Below are positions 1 to 8,266 of a stretch of 64,000 nt of DNA, in pieces. Position numbers and translations under genes: made by a program. Numbering within the stretch: the stretch's first letter is position 1; each line of letters opens with the position of its first letter. The notes below the pieces were generated by a model. The model did no database searches. It saw only the letters and a program-made list of their open reading frames with translations, and was not told the DNA's origin. Source of the stretch: Leptospira mtsangambouensis (GTDB lineage Bacteria; Spirochaetota; Leptospiria; Leptospirales; Leptospiraceae); contig NZ_RQHK01000005.1 in the NCBI RefSeq assembly GCF_004770475.1, forward strand, positions 124,001 through 188,000, given 5' to 3'.

Positions 1-276
1 AAGTCCCATGATGCGATCAATTTCTTCTGTCCTTGCGGAAAGGATAAAAATTGGAGTGCTTTCATCGGATTTTCGGATGCTACGGCAAATTTCCATACCA
101 TCAATATCCGGTAGAGAGAGATCCAGAATCACTAAATCAGGATGATTGGATTTGTAAAATTTCAAACCGTCTTCGCCATTTTCAAAAACGGAGGTTGTGT
201 AGTGAGCAGAATCGAGAGATTTCCGGATTAGGTTCCCGATGTCCGGATCGTCCTCAATTACCAAAATATTTTTCAT
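1..276 (-). CDS. Response regulator receiver domain, N-terminal part (runs off the window)
   Basis: The 92 visible codons start at an ATG (274-276) and read into the window edge without a stop. They form a CheY-like receiver: [10 protein letters not shown] supplies the acidic pocket (D9, D10), [14 protein letters not shown] carries the predicted phospho-acceptor Asp near residue 53, and PIFILSAR is the conserved Thr/Ser-containing strand. Receivers of this type sit at the N-terminus of OmpR/PhoB-like regulators, but the output domain lies outside the window, so the class cannot be fixed. The partner kinase is not visible here. An antisense open frame over this region is not credible. Confidence 0.85.
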   Translation of the reverse strand, partial: MKNILVIEDDPDIGNLIRKSLDSAHYTTSVFENGEDGLKFYKSNHPDLVILDLSLPDIDGMEICRSIRKSDESTPIFILSARTEEIDRIMGL

Positions 277-334
277 GTTTTTCCCTTGAGTTCTTTCTCA
301 ATTTGGTTCTTGTAGTAGAAAAAAAAAGTAAAAA

Positions 335-751
335 ATGGAATCAGGAACGCAAAGAGAAGCAAAATCGTGGGCAATGTTCGCCCTCTCTGGGCCAAAGTTA
401 CGCCCATTGGAAGTCACTGAGAAATTGGGCATCCAACCGGACTATTACCACGGAGCCGATGTAAAAGACATAGAAAATATGACAATTCCAAGTCATTGGC
501 AGCTCAATTCTAAGTTAGGGCCTGAATTTCCTGTCCTCGATCATATTTGGAATTTGCTTAAAACCTTAGCACCTGTTCGTAAGAACCTAAAAGAATTCAC
601 TGAAAGTTACGAGTCGACCATTTACGTTTCGGTTGAGTTTGCATCTGAATTCACAAAAGGTGTGGTGCTCGACAAAAGGACTATGCTTTTGTTAGGTGAA
701 ATGGGCGTGAATTTAGAAATTATCCCCTGGGAACTCGATGGGACTCCCTAA
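335..751 (+). CDS. DUF4279 domain protein
   Basis: A 138-residue cytoplasmic protein with no signal peptide. The pattern of an early beta-strand, then EVTEKLGIQPDYYHGAD, a central WNLL segment and a later TIYVSVEF strand followed by LLGEMGVNLEI, resembles DUF4279, whose function is unknown. No Shine-Dalgarno sequence is obvious before the ATG, which follows an A-rich stretch. The 3' end overlaps the convergent STAS gene by 32 bp, so the two transcripts are antisense over their last codons. The family assignment is from motif memory only. Confidence 0.65.
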   Translation: MESGTQREAKSWAMFALSGPKLRPLEVTEKLGIQPDYYHGADVKDIENMTIPSHWQLNSKLGPEFPVLDHIWNLLKTLAPVRKNLKEFTESYESTIYVSVEFASEFTKGVVLDKRTMLLLGEMGVNLEIIPWELDGTP

Positions 752-1079
752 AAATGGCCTCACTCGGAAAAACAAGTCGGATTAGGCCAAATCGTTTTAA
801 GTAAATATAACCGGACAAAGGTAACCCAAGTAGGACAAGGACTCGTTTTTTCAAACGAAGGTCACGGGCAATATTTAAGAGTTTAGTAAGGAGTGTTAGG
901 GGAAGGTAGGGCAGGTTCGAAAGGTCCATCTGGATATGTGATCTAGTTTGGAAGAACAACATGTGCATGACCGAATCCAATTCTTCTTCCAATTCGGGAT
1001 GTACGTTCTTAGACAAAATGACAATTTCATACGCATTCTGAACTTCACGTACAGTGAGGTATTTCGTTTTTTTTGCCAT
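720..1079 (-). CDS. STAS-domain protein (anti-sigma antagonist-like), 119 aa
   Basis: The start is the ATG at 1077-1079 (MAKKTKYLTV). A longer upstream reading would run through the epmA coding region and is rejected. The protein has the alternating strand/helix layout of a single STAS domain: an initial YEIVILSKNV strand, helix VHPELEEELDSVMHML, strand HIQMDLSNLPYLP, helix TLLTKLLNIARDL, strand RVLVLLGLP and a final helix. The position where anti-sigma antagonists carry the phosphorylated Ser (usually DSSG) reads LPLT, so classical phospho-control is doubtful. The start codon lies 13 bp from that of divergent epmA, and the 3' end overlaps the DUF4279 gene. Confidence 0.65.
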   Translation of the reverse strand: MAKKTKYLTVREVQNAYEIVILSKNVHPELEEELDSVMHMLFFQTRSHIQMDLSNLPYLPLTLLTKLLNIARDLRLKKRVLVLLGLPLSGYIYLKRFGLIRLVFPSEAIFRESHRVPRG

Positions 1080-1080
1080 T

Positions 1081-1095
1081 GGAGGTAATGGTATG
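1081..1095 (+). promoter_or_regulatory. Ribosome-binding site that fixes the epmA start
   Basis: GGAGG at 1081-1085 precedes the ATG at 1093 by 7 bp, favouring it over the upstream in-frame ATG at 1054. It sits immediately beside the start codon of the divergent STAS gene (1077-1079). Confidence 0.75.
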
Positions 1096-2064
1096 GTTTC
1101 ACTCTCAAAAGATACACTCATTTTTCGATCCCAAGTATTACGAAAGGTTCGTGAGATTTTATGGAGAGATGGTTTTTTGGAAGTGGATACTCCTACTTTA
1201 AAACCTGTTGTGGGGATGGAACCATATCTCGATCCATTTGAAGTACGTTCTCCCAGTGGACGAGAAAAAGGATATCTCATCACTTCTCCTGAATACTGTT
1301 TGAAACAAATGATGGCCAAAGGGATGACTCGTATCTTTGAATTGGCACATACTTACCGTTCTGGCGAGATGGGTAGCGGGTTTCATTCCAAAGAATTTTT
1401 GATGTTAGAACTTTATGCCAAAGGTATGGATGATTCTTCTTTGAGACAATTTATCGAAACGTTTTTAAGAGAATTGATTTTTGTTTTTGGAAAAGAAGAA
1501 GACCAAAAAAAATCATCTAGTCCCGAATGGATTCGCCATTTATCTGTGGAAGAGGTTTTTCTCCAAAATGTTGGTCATGGTTTTTTAAAAGAAGATTTAT
1601 TACAAACGATAGAGGCAAAAAAACTCTCTTCTTCACCTATTTCGGAAATCATCCAATGGCCGTATGAAGATCTCTTTTTTTTGGTATTTCTCAATTTAGT
1701 TGAACCGAAGTTAGGGGAGGGAATTGTATTTTTATATGATTATCCCCCAGAATGTGCAGCACTTGCTAAAGTTGTGGATGGGGTGGCAAAACGATTTGAA
1801 ATATATTGGGACGGCCTAGAGCTTGCAAACGCTTTTTATGAACTCAGTGATGTAAAAGAACAAAGGAAAAGATTTGCCGAAGAACAAGAGTTACGTTCTA
1901 AATTAGGGAAGGAAGTATTCCCGATGGATGAGGATTTTCTTAGATCTTTGGAGAATGGATTCCCTGATTGCGCCGGGATTTCTATTGGAATGGATCGATT
2001 GATATTGCGACTTTCCGGTAAACACGGGCTAGGTGATATTAGCCCGTATTGGATAGAAGTTTAA
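1093..2064 (+). CDS. epmA: EpmA: EF-P--(R)-beta-lysine ligase (GenX/PoxA, class II LysRS-like)
   Basis: A 323-residue class II lysyl-tRNA-synthetase-like protein without the anticodon-binding domain, the length expected for EpmA (about 325). Visible class II motifs are ELAHTYRSGEMGSGFHSKEF (motif 2, residues 84-103) and GISIGMDRLILRL near the C-terminus (motif 3). TSPEYCLKQMM at 65-74 is typical of the lysine pocket. In the known pathway EpmA attaches (R)-beta-lysine to a conserved Lys of EF-P. Both epmB and efp occur about 16 kb downstream. The start at 1093 is chosen because GGAGG lies 7 bp upstream; an earlier ATG at 1054 lacks this and would run into the STAS gene. Confidence 0.93.
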   Translation: MVSLSKDTLIFRSQVLRKVREILWRDGFLEVDTPTLKPVVGMEPYLDPFEVRSPSGREKGYLITSPEYCLKQMMAKGMTRIFELAHTYRSGEMGSGFHSKEFLMLELYAKGMDDSSLRQFIETFLRELIFVFGKEEDQKKSSSPEWIRHLSVEEVFLQNVGHGFLKEDLLQTIEAKKLSSSPISEIIQWPYEDLFFLVFLNLVEPKLGEGIVFLYDYPPECAALAKVVDGVAKRFEIYWDGLELANAFYELSDVKEQRKRFAEEQELRSKLGKEVFPMDEDFLRSLENGFPDCAGISIGMDRLILRLSGKHGLGDISPYWIEV

Positions 2065-2066
2065 GT

Positions 2067-2456
2067 TTAATCTTCTTCTTGAAATTTTTCACAAGATTCT
2101 GGGACTTTTCCATCTTCTAAATCAGCACAAGAAAACGCAGCCATGTCTTTGGCACATTTTTTCATATCTTCCAAATCTTGTTTAGTGAGTTTTTTTGTGG
2201 GTTGGTTGTTTGCCGGTTTTTGGCCTTCTACCACGTAGTTTTTGTATCTAGATTCGCAGACGTTCCCATTCACAAATTGAGATTCGACCATCTTTCTTTG
2301 GTCGGCAGGAAGATCTTTTAACTTTTCTTTCATACACTCAGAAGTTTTTGCACACATTTTTTTAGAGAGTGCTTGGAATTCTTTCGCATCTTTTAATGTT
2401 TGTGCGGTGAGTAGGAGAGGGGTAAGTATTAGTAAAAAAATGGAAATTTTTTTCAT
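2067..2456 (-). CDS. Small exported Cys-containing protein
   Basis: A 129-residue protein starting MKKISIFLLILTPLLLTAQ, a clear Sec signal peptide with a probable cut after TAQ. The mature part is charged and helical with six cysteines (MCAKTSEC, NVCES, MKKCA, FSCAD, ESCEKF), suggesting a disulphide-stabilised periplasmic protein. I recognise no named family; Leptospira genomes hold many such small proteins. The start is set at the second Met because AAGGAAGG lies 7 bp before it. It lies downstream of a lipoprotein gene on the same strand and converges on epmA with a 2-bp gap. Confidence 0.75.
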   Translation of the reverse strand: MKKISIFLLILTPLLLTAQTLKDAKEFQALSKKMCAKTSECMKEKLKDLPADQRKMVESQFVNGNVCESRYKNYVVEGQKPANNQPTKKLTKQDLEDMKKCAKDMAAFSCADLEDGKVPESCEKFQEED

Positions 2457-2509
2457 ACGAAAACCTTCCTTTAACAAAAGGCTTTCGTAAAGTTTTTTTT
2501 AACTAATTT

Positions 2510-3415
2510 TTAAAGTTGGACACCATTATCAACATCACAATCAAAAGTTACTTCTGAAAGTAAGCTGGTATCGTAGTAATTTCTGGTGACCATGCCGTTC
2601 CCGTAAGTTGAACCACGAATGACTCCTTTTGTACATCTACCAATTAAAGTTTTTGCTGCATTTTGAACTGCGCATGAATTAGCACTGGTGACTCCAGTTC
2701 CCAAATAAGTTGTGCAATAAGTATTAAGAAGTAAGCTGTTCACTGCATAATCATCACAGCGATTTTTGCCACTATAAGTATATGTGCAGCTTCCACCGCC
2801 TGAAGCTACAGCATTGTTTGCTGCGAAAAGGCGAATTCCGCCGCCAAATGATCCAGAATAATAGTAAGTTGATATTCTTACCCTGTAAGTACCTGGAGTT
2901 GAAAAATTGTATGCGTTAATTTGATGGTTATTGCTAAAATTTCTAGTTGCTTGTAGAAGTGCCGTTCTACCTGACTGAGGGTAGACACTTATTTCAGGTT
3001 TGACAACAGAAGATGAAATATCGGTTGAAGTTACAGAAAAAGTGTATTTTCCTGGGGTGTTGATGGTCACAGAAAAATCAGCAACAGGTGAAGAGGATGT
3101 GAGTGTAGCCGATAATCCAGTCCCGTTACCTGAAATGGTTCCTGAAACTGCTGGTACTGCAGTACAAAGATTGTAAATATAAGGAGTATTAATATTATAT
3201 GCGTTGGCACAAAATAAGTTTGCCGCACATTCTGTATCTACAATGCATCTTTCTCCTGCCGCTTTCCCGCCACTACCACCGGAAGAACCTAAAGCTAATA
3301 AAGGGATTAGTGCAGTTGATTGGTCTTCTTTTTTTTCTGTTCCACAATTGAATGTAGAGCTGAAAGTTAATAATAACCAGATGATTGGAATGGTTTTAAA
3401 TTTTAAATTTCTCAT
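2510..3415 (-). CDS. Putative lipoprotein, 301 aa, cysteine-rich with a beta-sandwich-like middle
   Basis: The N-terminus has a basic stretch, a hydrophobic segment and SSTFNC at residues 19-24, acceptable as a permissive spirochaetal lipobox with Cys24. A Gly/Ser spacer (LGSSGGSGG) follows, then a CIVDTECAANLFC motif that could form a small disulphide knot. The middle (SVTINTPGKYTFSVTSTD, then STPGTYRVRISTYY) resembles bacterial pre-peptidase C-terminal or other sandwich modules. Further cysteines lie near the C-terminus. No enzyme motif is seen. It probably faces the periplasm or cell surface. It is divergent from the gene at 3544 across 128 bp. Confidence 0.7.
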   Translation of the reverse strand: MRNLKFKTIPIIWLLLTFSSTFNCGTEKKEDQSTALIPLLALGSSGGSGGKAAGERCIVDTECAANLFCANAYNINTPYIYNLCTAVPAVSGTISGNGTGLSATLTSSSPVADFSVTINTPGKYTFSVTSTDISSSVVKPEISVYPQSGRTALLQATRNFSNNHQINAYNFSTPGTYRVRISTYYYSGSFGGGIRLFAANNAVASGGGSCTYTYSGKNRCDDYAVNSLLLNTYCTTYLGTGVTSANSCAVQNAAKTLIGRCTKGVIRGSTYGNGMVTRNYYDTSLLSEVTFDCDVDNGVQL

Positions 3416-3543
3416 TTAACCCTTTGTTAGTTTATAATCTGCTAACGCATATTTATTGGTAATTAATCCCTGTCTTCTTTTTTTTAAAAAGCCAATCGAA
3501 AATAAATTGATTAATATCGGTAAATTCCCTACATTCTACGATT

Positions 3544-4134
3544 ATGAAAAAACTTCCTATTTTGGTATTTCTCCTTTTCTTTCTAACAGGTCAGGTCTTT
3601 GCCCAAAACTTAACTTCCAGGAACCCAGTTGTTTTCCCATCTGAACCGACATCGTTAGAAGAATTCAAATCCCTTCAAACATCGGTTGCCACCACACCCG
3701 AAGGGGGAGCGGCCCTCCTTGTCCTTGCGATTTCTCTTTATGGGAAAAACCAAGAACTTGGAACGAAAGCTGTGACTCTTTCCGTTCTTTCTAAAAATAG
3801 ACAAAAGTCTACGAAACCAACAGCAGTGGATGGAATGGAATTAGGGAATGGTGATAAATATCTTCTTGGTCAATTGGATAAATACAAAATGTTATCCAAT
3901 GGTTATTGGAAAGGAGCAGAACCATCCAATGGATACACAGCAAGTTTGCCATTCACTGTAGATACATATACAAACCCTTATTCTGGTGAGGAATCCTCAG
4001 GCAAAATTAAACTTTTTGTGGCCACTCGCGGTGCTTCTAGTTTTCGGCCAGTGACTATGGAAAAAGATTCCGATGGGCTTTGGCGTGCAAAAGAAATGAG
4101 TTCTTTATTTGTCGGAATGATGCCAGCCAAATAG
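3544..4134 (+). CDS. Exported protein, possibly DUF6935-like
   Basis: A 196-residue protein with a signal peptide, MKKLPILVFLLFFLTGQVFA then Q, cut after VFA. The mature part contains TTPEGGAALLVLAISLY and later TVDTYTNPYS and KLFVATRGASSFRPVTMEKDSDGLWRA, which recall DUF6935 proteins of unknown function; this is a weak match from memory. No Shine-Dalgarno sequence is evident before the ATG. TTGATT at 3507 and TACATT at 3530 are 17 bp apart and could be a promoter giving a nearly leaderless mRNA (speculative). Its stop codon touches the start of the ZIP transporter, so the two are probably co-transcribed. Confidence 0.75.
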   Translation: MKKLPILVFLLFFLTGQVFAQNLTSRNPVVFPSEPTSLEEFKSLQTSVATTPEGGAALLVLAISLYGKNQELGTKAVTLSVLSKNRQKSTKPTAVDGMELGNGDKYLLGQLDKYKMLSNGYWKGAEPSNGYTASLPFTVDTYTNPYSGEESSGKIKLFVATRGASSFRPVTMEKDSDGLWRAKEMSSLFVGMMPAK

Positions 4135-4947
4135 ATGTTAGATTCTCTATTATCATTTCATCCAGTGGTTTTGGCATTACTTGCCACTGGGTTTACCTGG
4201 TTTTGTACAGCCTTTGGTGCTGGATTTGTTTTTTTCTTCCGCACAGTCCCAAGACCCGTTTTTAATGCTATGCTCGGTTTTGCTTCAGGCATTATGATTG
4301 CGGCGAGTTTTTGGTCTCTTCTATTACCATCAATTGAACTTTCAGAACGTGCCGGAAACCCTGCATGGCTCCATGTAAGTTTTGGTTTTCTATCAGGTGG
4401 TTTGTCTTTATATTTATTACATAAACTTCTTCCTCACCTTCATGTTGGATTGGAAGAAAATCGTCTGGAAGGTGGGAAGTCCTCTTTTCAAAGGAGTTTA
4501 CTTCTAATTTTAGCAATCACACTTCATAATATCCCTGAAGGTTTGGCCGTTGGAGTCGCCTTTGGTGCGCTAGGTGATGGATTCACATATGAGGCATTGA
4601 TGGCAGCAGTAGTGGTTGCTTTTGGAATTGGGATTCAAAATATTCCAGAGGGTGCTGCTGTTTCCATCCCATTGTTACGTGAAGGTTTTTCGGCCCGTAA
4701 AAGTTTTTGGTATGGGCAACTTTCTGGATTTGTAGAACCAATTGGTGGCTTACTTGGGGCAGCCCTTGTTTTTTATGTAGAAAGTATTTTGCCGTTTGCT
4801 TTATCGTTTGCTGCGGGGGCGATGATTTTTGTAGTGGTAGAGGAACTCATCCCAGAATCTCATACCGGAAAAGAAACGGAAATGTCAACTCTTGGTGCTA
4901 TGTTTGGATTTGTTCTTATGATGGCTCTCGATGTTGGGCTTGGTTAA
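4135..4947 (+). CDS. ZIP-family metal transporter (GufA/ZupT-like)
   Basis: A 270-residue integral inner-membrane protein with about eight hydrophobic segments. The two family signatures are visible: HNIPEGLAVGVAFG near residue 130 and QNIPEGAAVSIPL near 170, with EPIGGLLGA and VVEELIPESH later. In ZIP proteins the paired NIPEG helices form the divalent-metal site, so uptake of zinc, iron or manganese is likely; specificity cannot be read. The long His-rich loop of eukaryotic ZIPs is missing. The ATG follows the previous stop directly, implying translational coupling. Confidence 0.9.
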   Translation: MLDSLLSFHPVVLALLATGFTWFCTAFGAGFVFFFRTVPRPVFNAMLGFASGIMIAASFWSLLLPSIELSERAGNPAWLHVSFGFLSGGLSLYLLHKLLPHLHVGLEENRLEGGKSSFQRSLLLILAITLHNIPEGLAVGVAFGALGDGFTYEALMAAVVVAFGIGIQNIPEGAAVSIPLLREGFSARKSFWYGQLSGFVEPIGGLLGAALVFYVESILPFALSFAAGAMIFVVVEELIPESHTGKETEMSTLGAMFGFVLMMALDVGLG

Positions 4948-5031
4948 ACTTCTGAAGTAACATGAATCCAAATACCTTTCTGACAAGTAGCAACTTATAC
5001 GATTGGATCCCTACATGGGAACGAAATTTCT

Positions 5032-6015
5032 ATGATTTTAAATAAACTTTCTCACTTCACGGGAGTTCATTGTGAAACAACAACTACAGGAACACTTCTA
5101 AAACATATTGGGATCGAACTTTCGGAGCCACTGTTATTTGGGATTGGAGAAGGTCTTAGTTTTATCTTTTGGAGTATGAAGTCGATGGATTTTCCCTTTA
5201 TTGGTGGGCGAATCAAACCGGACGGGCTTACAGAAAATATAACTAAAAATCTAAATCTAAAATTAGAGATTAGGGAAACAACATCGAAACAAAAGGCCTG
5301 GTCATCGGTTCGGGATCTTGTAGATTCGGGAATACCTGTTGGTTTAAAATTGGATTGTTTTCATTTGGAATATTTTTCGAAACCCTTTCATTTTGCAGGT
5401 CATTATGCTGCTCTTTATGGGTATGATGAGATAAACGCTTATTTGGTGGATACAAAACAACAAGGGACCAAGGTACAAACTTCTTTAAAAAGTTTAGAAT
5501 TGGCAAGAAGCGAAAAAGGACCAATGGCATCCAAAAATCTTTTTTATACCATTGGTCTGGGGAAAAAACAGGCTAACTTGGAGAAGGTTGTGGTCCTTGC
5601 GGCAAAAAATAATGCTCGTGAATACTTAAGTCCTCCTATTACGAACGTATCCTACAAAGGGATTAGAAAACTAGCATCCTATTTGGAGAAATGGTTTCTT
5701 ACTTCCAAAGACATCCAAAGAGATTTTGAAACCACTGCTTTGATGATGGAAAAAGCAGGAACGGGCGGTGCTATTTTTCGCAATTTGTATCGGGACTTTC
5801 TTTTAGAAGCGTATGAGTTAACAAAAGATCCTATTTTTAAAAATTCTTTTCTTCAATTCAAAGAGATCGCAGACCACTGGACAAAAATTGCCTTTTTGTT
5901 TGATTCTTTAGGAAAAAAAGGGGAGGAGCGTTTGCTCAGTGAAATCAAGGTTCTTCTCCATTCGGTTGCTGATTTAGAATATAATACAATGAAGGAATTA
6001 TCGAAATTAAAATAG
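5032..6015 (+). CDS. BtrH_N / DUF4872 domain protein
   Basis: A 327-residue soluble protein. The first half, with HCETTTTGTLLKHIGIELSE (residues 13-32), LFGIGEGLSFIFW and a HFAGHYAALYGYDE segment, matches the BtrH N-terminal fold, a papain-like domain found in acyltransferases that load amino-acyl groups in natural-product pathways and in presumed peptidases. Cys14 and the His of FAGHYA are the likely catalytic pair. The second half, mostly helical, looks like DUF4872, commonly fused to BtrH_N. No biosynthetic cluster surrounds it. It stands alone between the metal transporter and a repeat element. Confidence 0.75.
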   Translation: MILNKLSHFTGVHCETTTTGTLLKHIGIELSEPLLFGIGEGLSFIFWSMKSMDFPFIGGRIKPDGLTENITKNLNLKLEIRETTSKQKAWSSVRDLVDSGIPVGLKLDCFHLEYFSKPFHFAGHYAALYGYDEINAYLVDTKQQGTKVQTSLKSLELARSEKGPMASKNLFYTIGLGKKQANLEKVVVLAAKNNAREYLSPPITNVSYKGIRKLASYLEKWFLTSKDIQRDFETTALMMEKAGTGGAIFRNLYRDFLLEAYELTKDPIFKNSFLQFKEIADHWTKIAFLFDSLGKKGEERLLSEIKVLLHSVADLEYNTMKELSKLK

Positions 6016-6037
6016 GATCGAACAAACTCTTTCGCCA

Positions 6038-6096
6038 GCGATTGCAGCGGAAATCCTTTCGCAATTGCGAAAGATTGGAGCGTAAAGCGCGGTCGC
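6038..6096. repeat. Composite intergenic repeat, copy 1
   Basis: Two similar units, GATTGCAGCGGAAATCC (6040-6056) and GATTGGAGCGTAAAGC (6073-6088), flank a perfect 18-nt palindrome CTTTCGCAATTGCGAAAG (6056-6073), and the second unit ends in GCGGTCGC. The same architecture recurs at 42908-42991. It lies between the 3' end of the BtrH_N gene and the 3' end of the barrel gene. It could be a mobile REP-like element or a transcription-end structure. Confidence 0.7.
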
Positions 6097-6103
6097 ATCT
6101 AAC

Positions 6104-6125
6104 AAAAAATTATCCTTCCGGATAA
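6104..6125 (-). terminator. Intrinsic terminator of the alginate-export-type gene
   Basis: On the minus strand a 6-bp stem TTATCC / GGATAA closes a GGAA tetraloop and is followed by six T. It lies 82 bp past the stop codon of the minus-strand gene ending at 6207. Confidence 0.7.
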
Positions 6126-6206
6126 CAATGGCGAGGCGCCAAAAAAAGAGAAAAACAATCTATCTTTGGAGCCCGAAAAATTGACTCTTCTTTTTGGAAC
6201 CTTTTT

Positions 6207-7967
6207 TTAAAACTGGGCAGTAACCATAAGATAAGCAAACTGTGCCGTTTTTGCAAATTGGTTTGTATAAGCTTGGGATTGAATCGTGCGGTCATTCACT
6301 TTGTTTTGGATGGCATCCCCCGCATAAATCATACTATACCCACATTCTAAAATTAAGTTTTGATATGGGACATTGTATTTAAAATCGAGTTCACGAAACA
6401 AACTTTTCCCAAGCATAGAAACGGGGCGATTGTTCCCAGTTCCATTTTCAGTAAGGACTTGGCTTGTATCGTATTGATTGTTTGTTATGGATTCTGTACT
6501 GGCACCTGATTTGGCTACACCAGCGATGTCATACCAACTGTCTTGGAGTTTGTGTTTTTCTATGGCAAAATAATCGATACGGAAAGATCCATAAGTTCCT
6601 AGGTTATAACTAGCGTTTACCGACTTTGATTTCATATTGACCCAACTCACTTGGTCAGCCATTCCATAAAACAAGTGATTGGTGTGAAATAGGTTTTGGA
6701 AACTGGCGATGGATCCATCTGTTCTGTTGGGATCACCGCTTCCCACATCATAGGCAACACCAACTCTCATTTTGCCAACCGTATAACCAAAGTCGGCACC
6801 AAAAGCATAGGTTTTGTATCTTTCCTTTTCTGAGTAGATACTTCGGTTGTAGTTTGTGTTTGTCAGTGGATCAAATAATGTAACTTCTGTTATATTGTAG
6901 TCCCATCTAGGTCTGATGGATTTCCCCGTGGTTCCTGTTTGCACTGCATATTCAAAGGAATAATCAAAAGCTTGTAGGGATTTTTTACCAGTTTGGGTTT
7001 TGTTGGTAAGCCTGATTCCATAGGTATGGAGGACGTCCCATCTACCAGCTCGTGATTCAGGTGTCCCCGTTTCGCCTGTGGTGAGGATGAGAGACTGGTT
7101 GGTTCGTAAATATTCTTTTTGTAATCCTAAATAATACAAATCAATGTGTAGATAGTCAGAGGGTTTGAGTGTATTATAAAAACCGGTGAAATAAGAATCA
7201 CCTAACTCCTGTCTTTGGGCATCTAGTTTTGCCGTACAAGGTTTTGTACCATTGTAGGGACAATCCATATAAGTATTGTATTGGTTTTTGACGCCAAAGG
7301 AAGTTGTGTTCCCTGTTATATCGGAATGACGTTCGCTGACCGAGGTAACAAATATATGGGAAGATATATACTTGTCCTCCCATTTGATTCGGAGACCATC
7401 AAAACTCCTACCAACGTTTGTCCAATCGAGTGATCCCACCAAACGTTCGTCACCATATCGCAAAATTTGACGACCTGCTTGGATATGGAGAGGGAGGCCC
7501 AAATTATTTTTAACTTCTATATAGGCTTCGCGCACATCAGTGCTTTGCCTGGTCCCGTCGTTGGCAGTTGATAACCCTGTGAGGGAACCTTTTTCTGCAC
7601 CCCATAACCTTGCATCTTGAAATGTGATTTTTGCAATTACATCTTTTGTGAATTCCTTTTGAACCCAAAATTGGATTTTCTGACCAGTGAAGTCTACATT
7701 GTCATTGGTGTTACGATTGAAATCAAAGTTATACTTCATTTCTGGACGAACACGGACAAGGGCACCAGCCGTGAATCCATCGGACCAAGATGGTGGAGGA
7801 GTCGGTTTTGTTTCTTCTTTGGGAGAAACTTCCAAGTTTGCTTTTTGCAATTGGTTTTGACTTGTGGGAGCTTCTGGGACTGGAGCCACCACGGTTTGGC
7901 CAAAGAGTTTGAAACTAATGAATAGATAAAAAGAGAATAGGGCAATTGGTAATCTTCGCTTCTGCAT
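6207..7967 (-). CDS. Alginate-export-family outer-membrane beta-barrel
   Basis: A 586-residue protein with a signal peptide (cut near LFGQ) and a Pro/Glu-rich linker. A long series of amphipathic strands starts at GFTAGALVRVRPEMKYNF and ends in the aromatic C-terminus VTAQF expected of outer-membrane barrels. HIQAGRQILRYGDERLVGSLDWTN-like sequence with FDGLRIK is characteristic of the alginate_exp (AlgE-like) family. Family members move anionic polymers or small solutes, but no alginate genes are present, so the substrate is unknown. Upstream there is a 299-bp non-coding region with two inverted repeats; downstream there is a hairpin terminator. Confidence 0.82.
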   Translation of the reverse strand: MQKRRLPIALFSFYLFISFKLFGQTVVAPVPEAPTSQNQLQKANLEVSPKEETKPTPPPSWSDGFTAGALVRVRPEMKYNFDFNRNTNDNVDFTGQKIQFWVQKEFTKDVIAKITFQDARLWGAEKGSLTGLSTANDGTRQSTDVREAYIEVKNNLGLPLHIQAGRQILRYGDERLVGSLDWTNVGRSFDGLRIKWEDKYISSHIFVTSVSERHSDITGNTTSFGVKNQYNTYMDCPYNGTKPCTAKLDAQRQELGDSYFTGFYNTLKPSDYLHIDLYYLGLQKEYLRTNQSLILTTGETGTPESRAGRWDVLHTYGIRLTNKTQTGKKSLQAFDYSFEYAVQTGTTGKSIRPRWDYNITEVTLFDPLTNTNYNRSIYSEKERYKTYAFGADFGYTVGKMRVGVAYDVGSGDPNRTDGSIASFQNLFHTNHLFYGMADQVSWVNMKSKSVNASYNLGTYGSFRIDYFAIEKHKLQDSWYDIAGVAKSGASTESITNNQYDTSQVLTENGTGNNRPVSMLGKSLFRELDFKYNVPYQNLILECGYSMIYAGDAIQNKVNDRTIQSQAYTNQFAKTAQFAYLMVTAQF

Positions 7968-8266
7968 TTTCTTAAAGACCAGATTTACGGTCTTCTCCTA
8001 TGAGAAGCGGGAATGCAAGAATCGTACGTTTTGAATCAAAAGTAGTAAAAAATGTGAAGAGTGCCTAGAATATTGGACAAATTGTATCTTTTCCTGGAGC
8101 ACAGGAAAGATACAAGATTTGCCTTTCTAGAACAATCAGCTTATAGAATAAGGGATTTGATTGTTATTTTGAAAAATTGCGTAAGGCATGTACGAAAATT
8201 CGTAATGGCACAAAGTTTTCTATTTTGTAAAAGAAGGTCCCCTTGTTTTAAACTTTCCCTCTTCCT
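7968..8266. other. 299-bp intergenic region with two inverted repeats
   Basis: No convincing gene. It holds a strong hairpin, TTGTATCTTTTCCTG (8082-8096) pairing with CAGGAAAGATACAA (8102-8115) with one bulged base, and a smaller inverted repeat TACGAA-AA-TTCGTA (8191-8204). It lies upstream of the minus-strand barrel gene and downstream of the minus-strand MDR gene, so either end-of-transcript structure or operator sites for the barrel gene are possible. Confidence 0.55.

Noticed and set aside
51..464. A plus-strand 137-residue frame at the window start
   Set aside because: It is antisense to the clear response-regulator receiver and runs out of frame into the DUF4279 gene.
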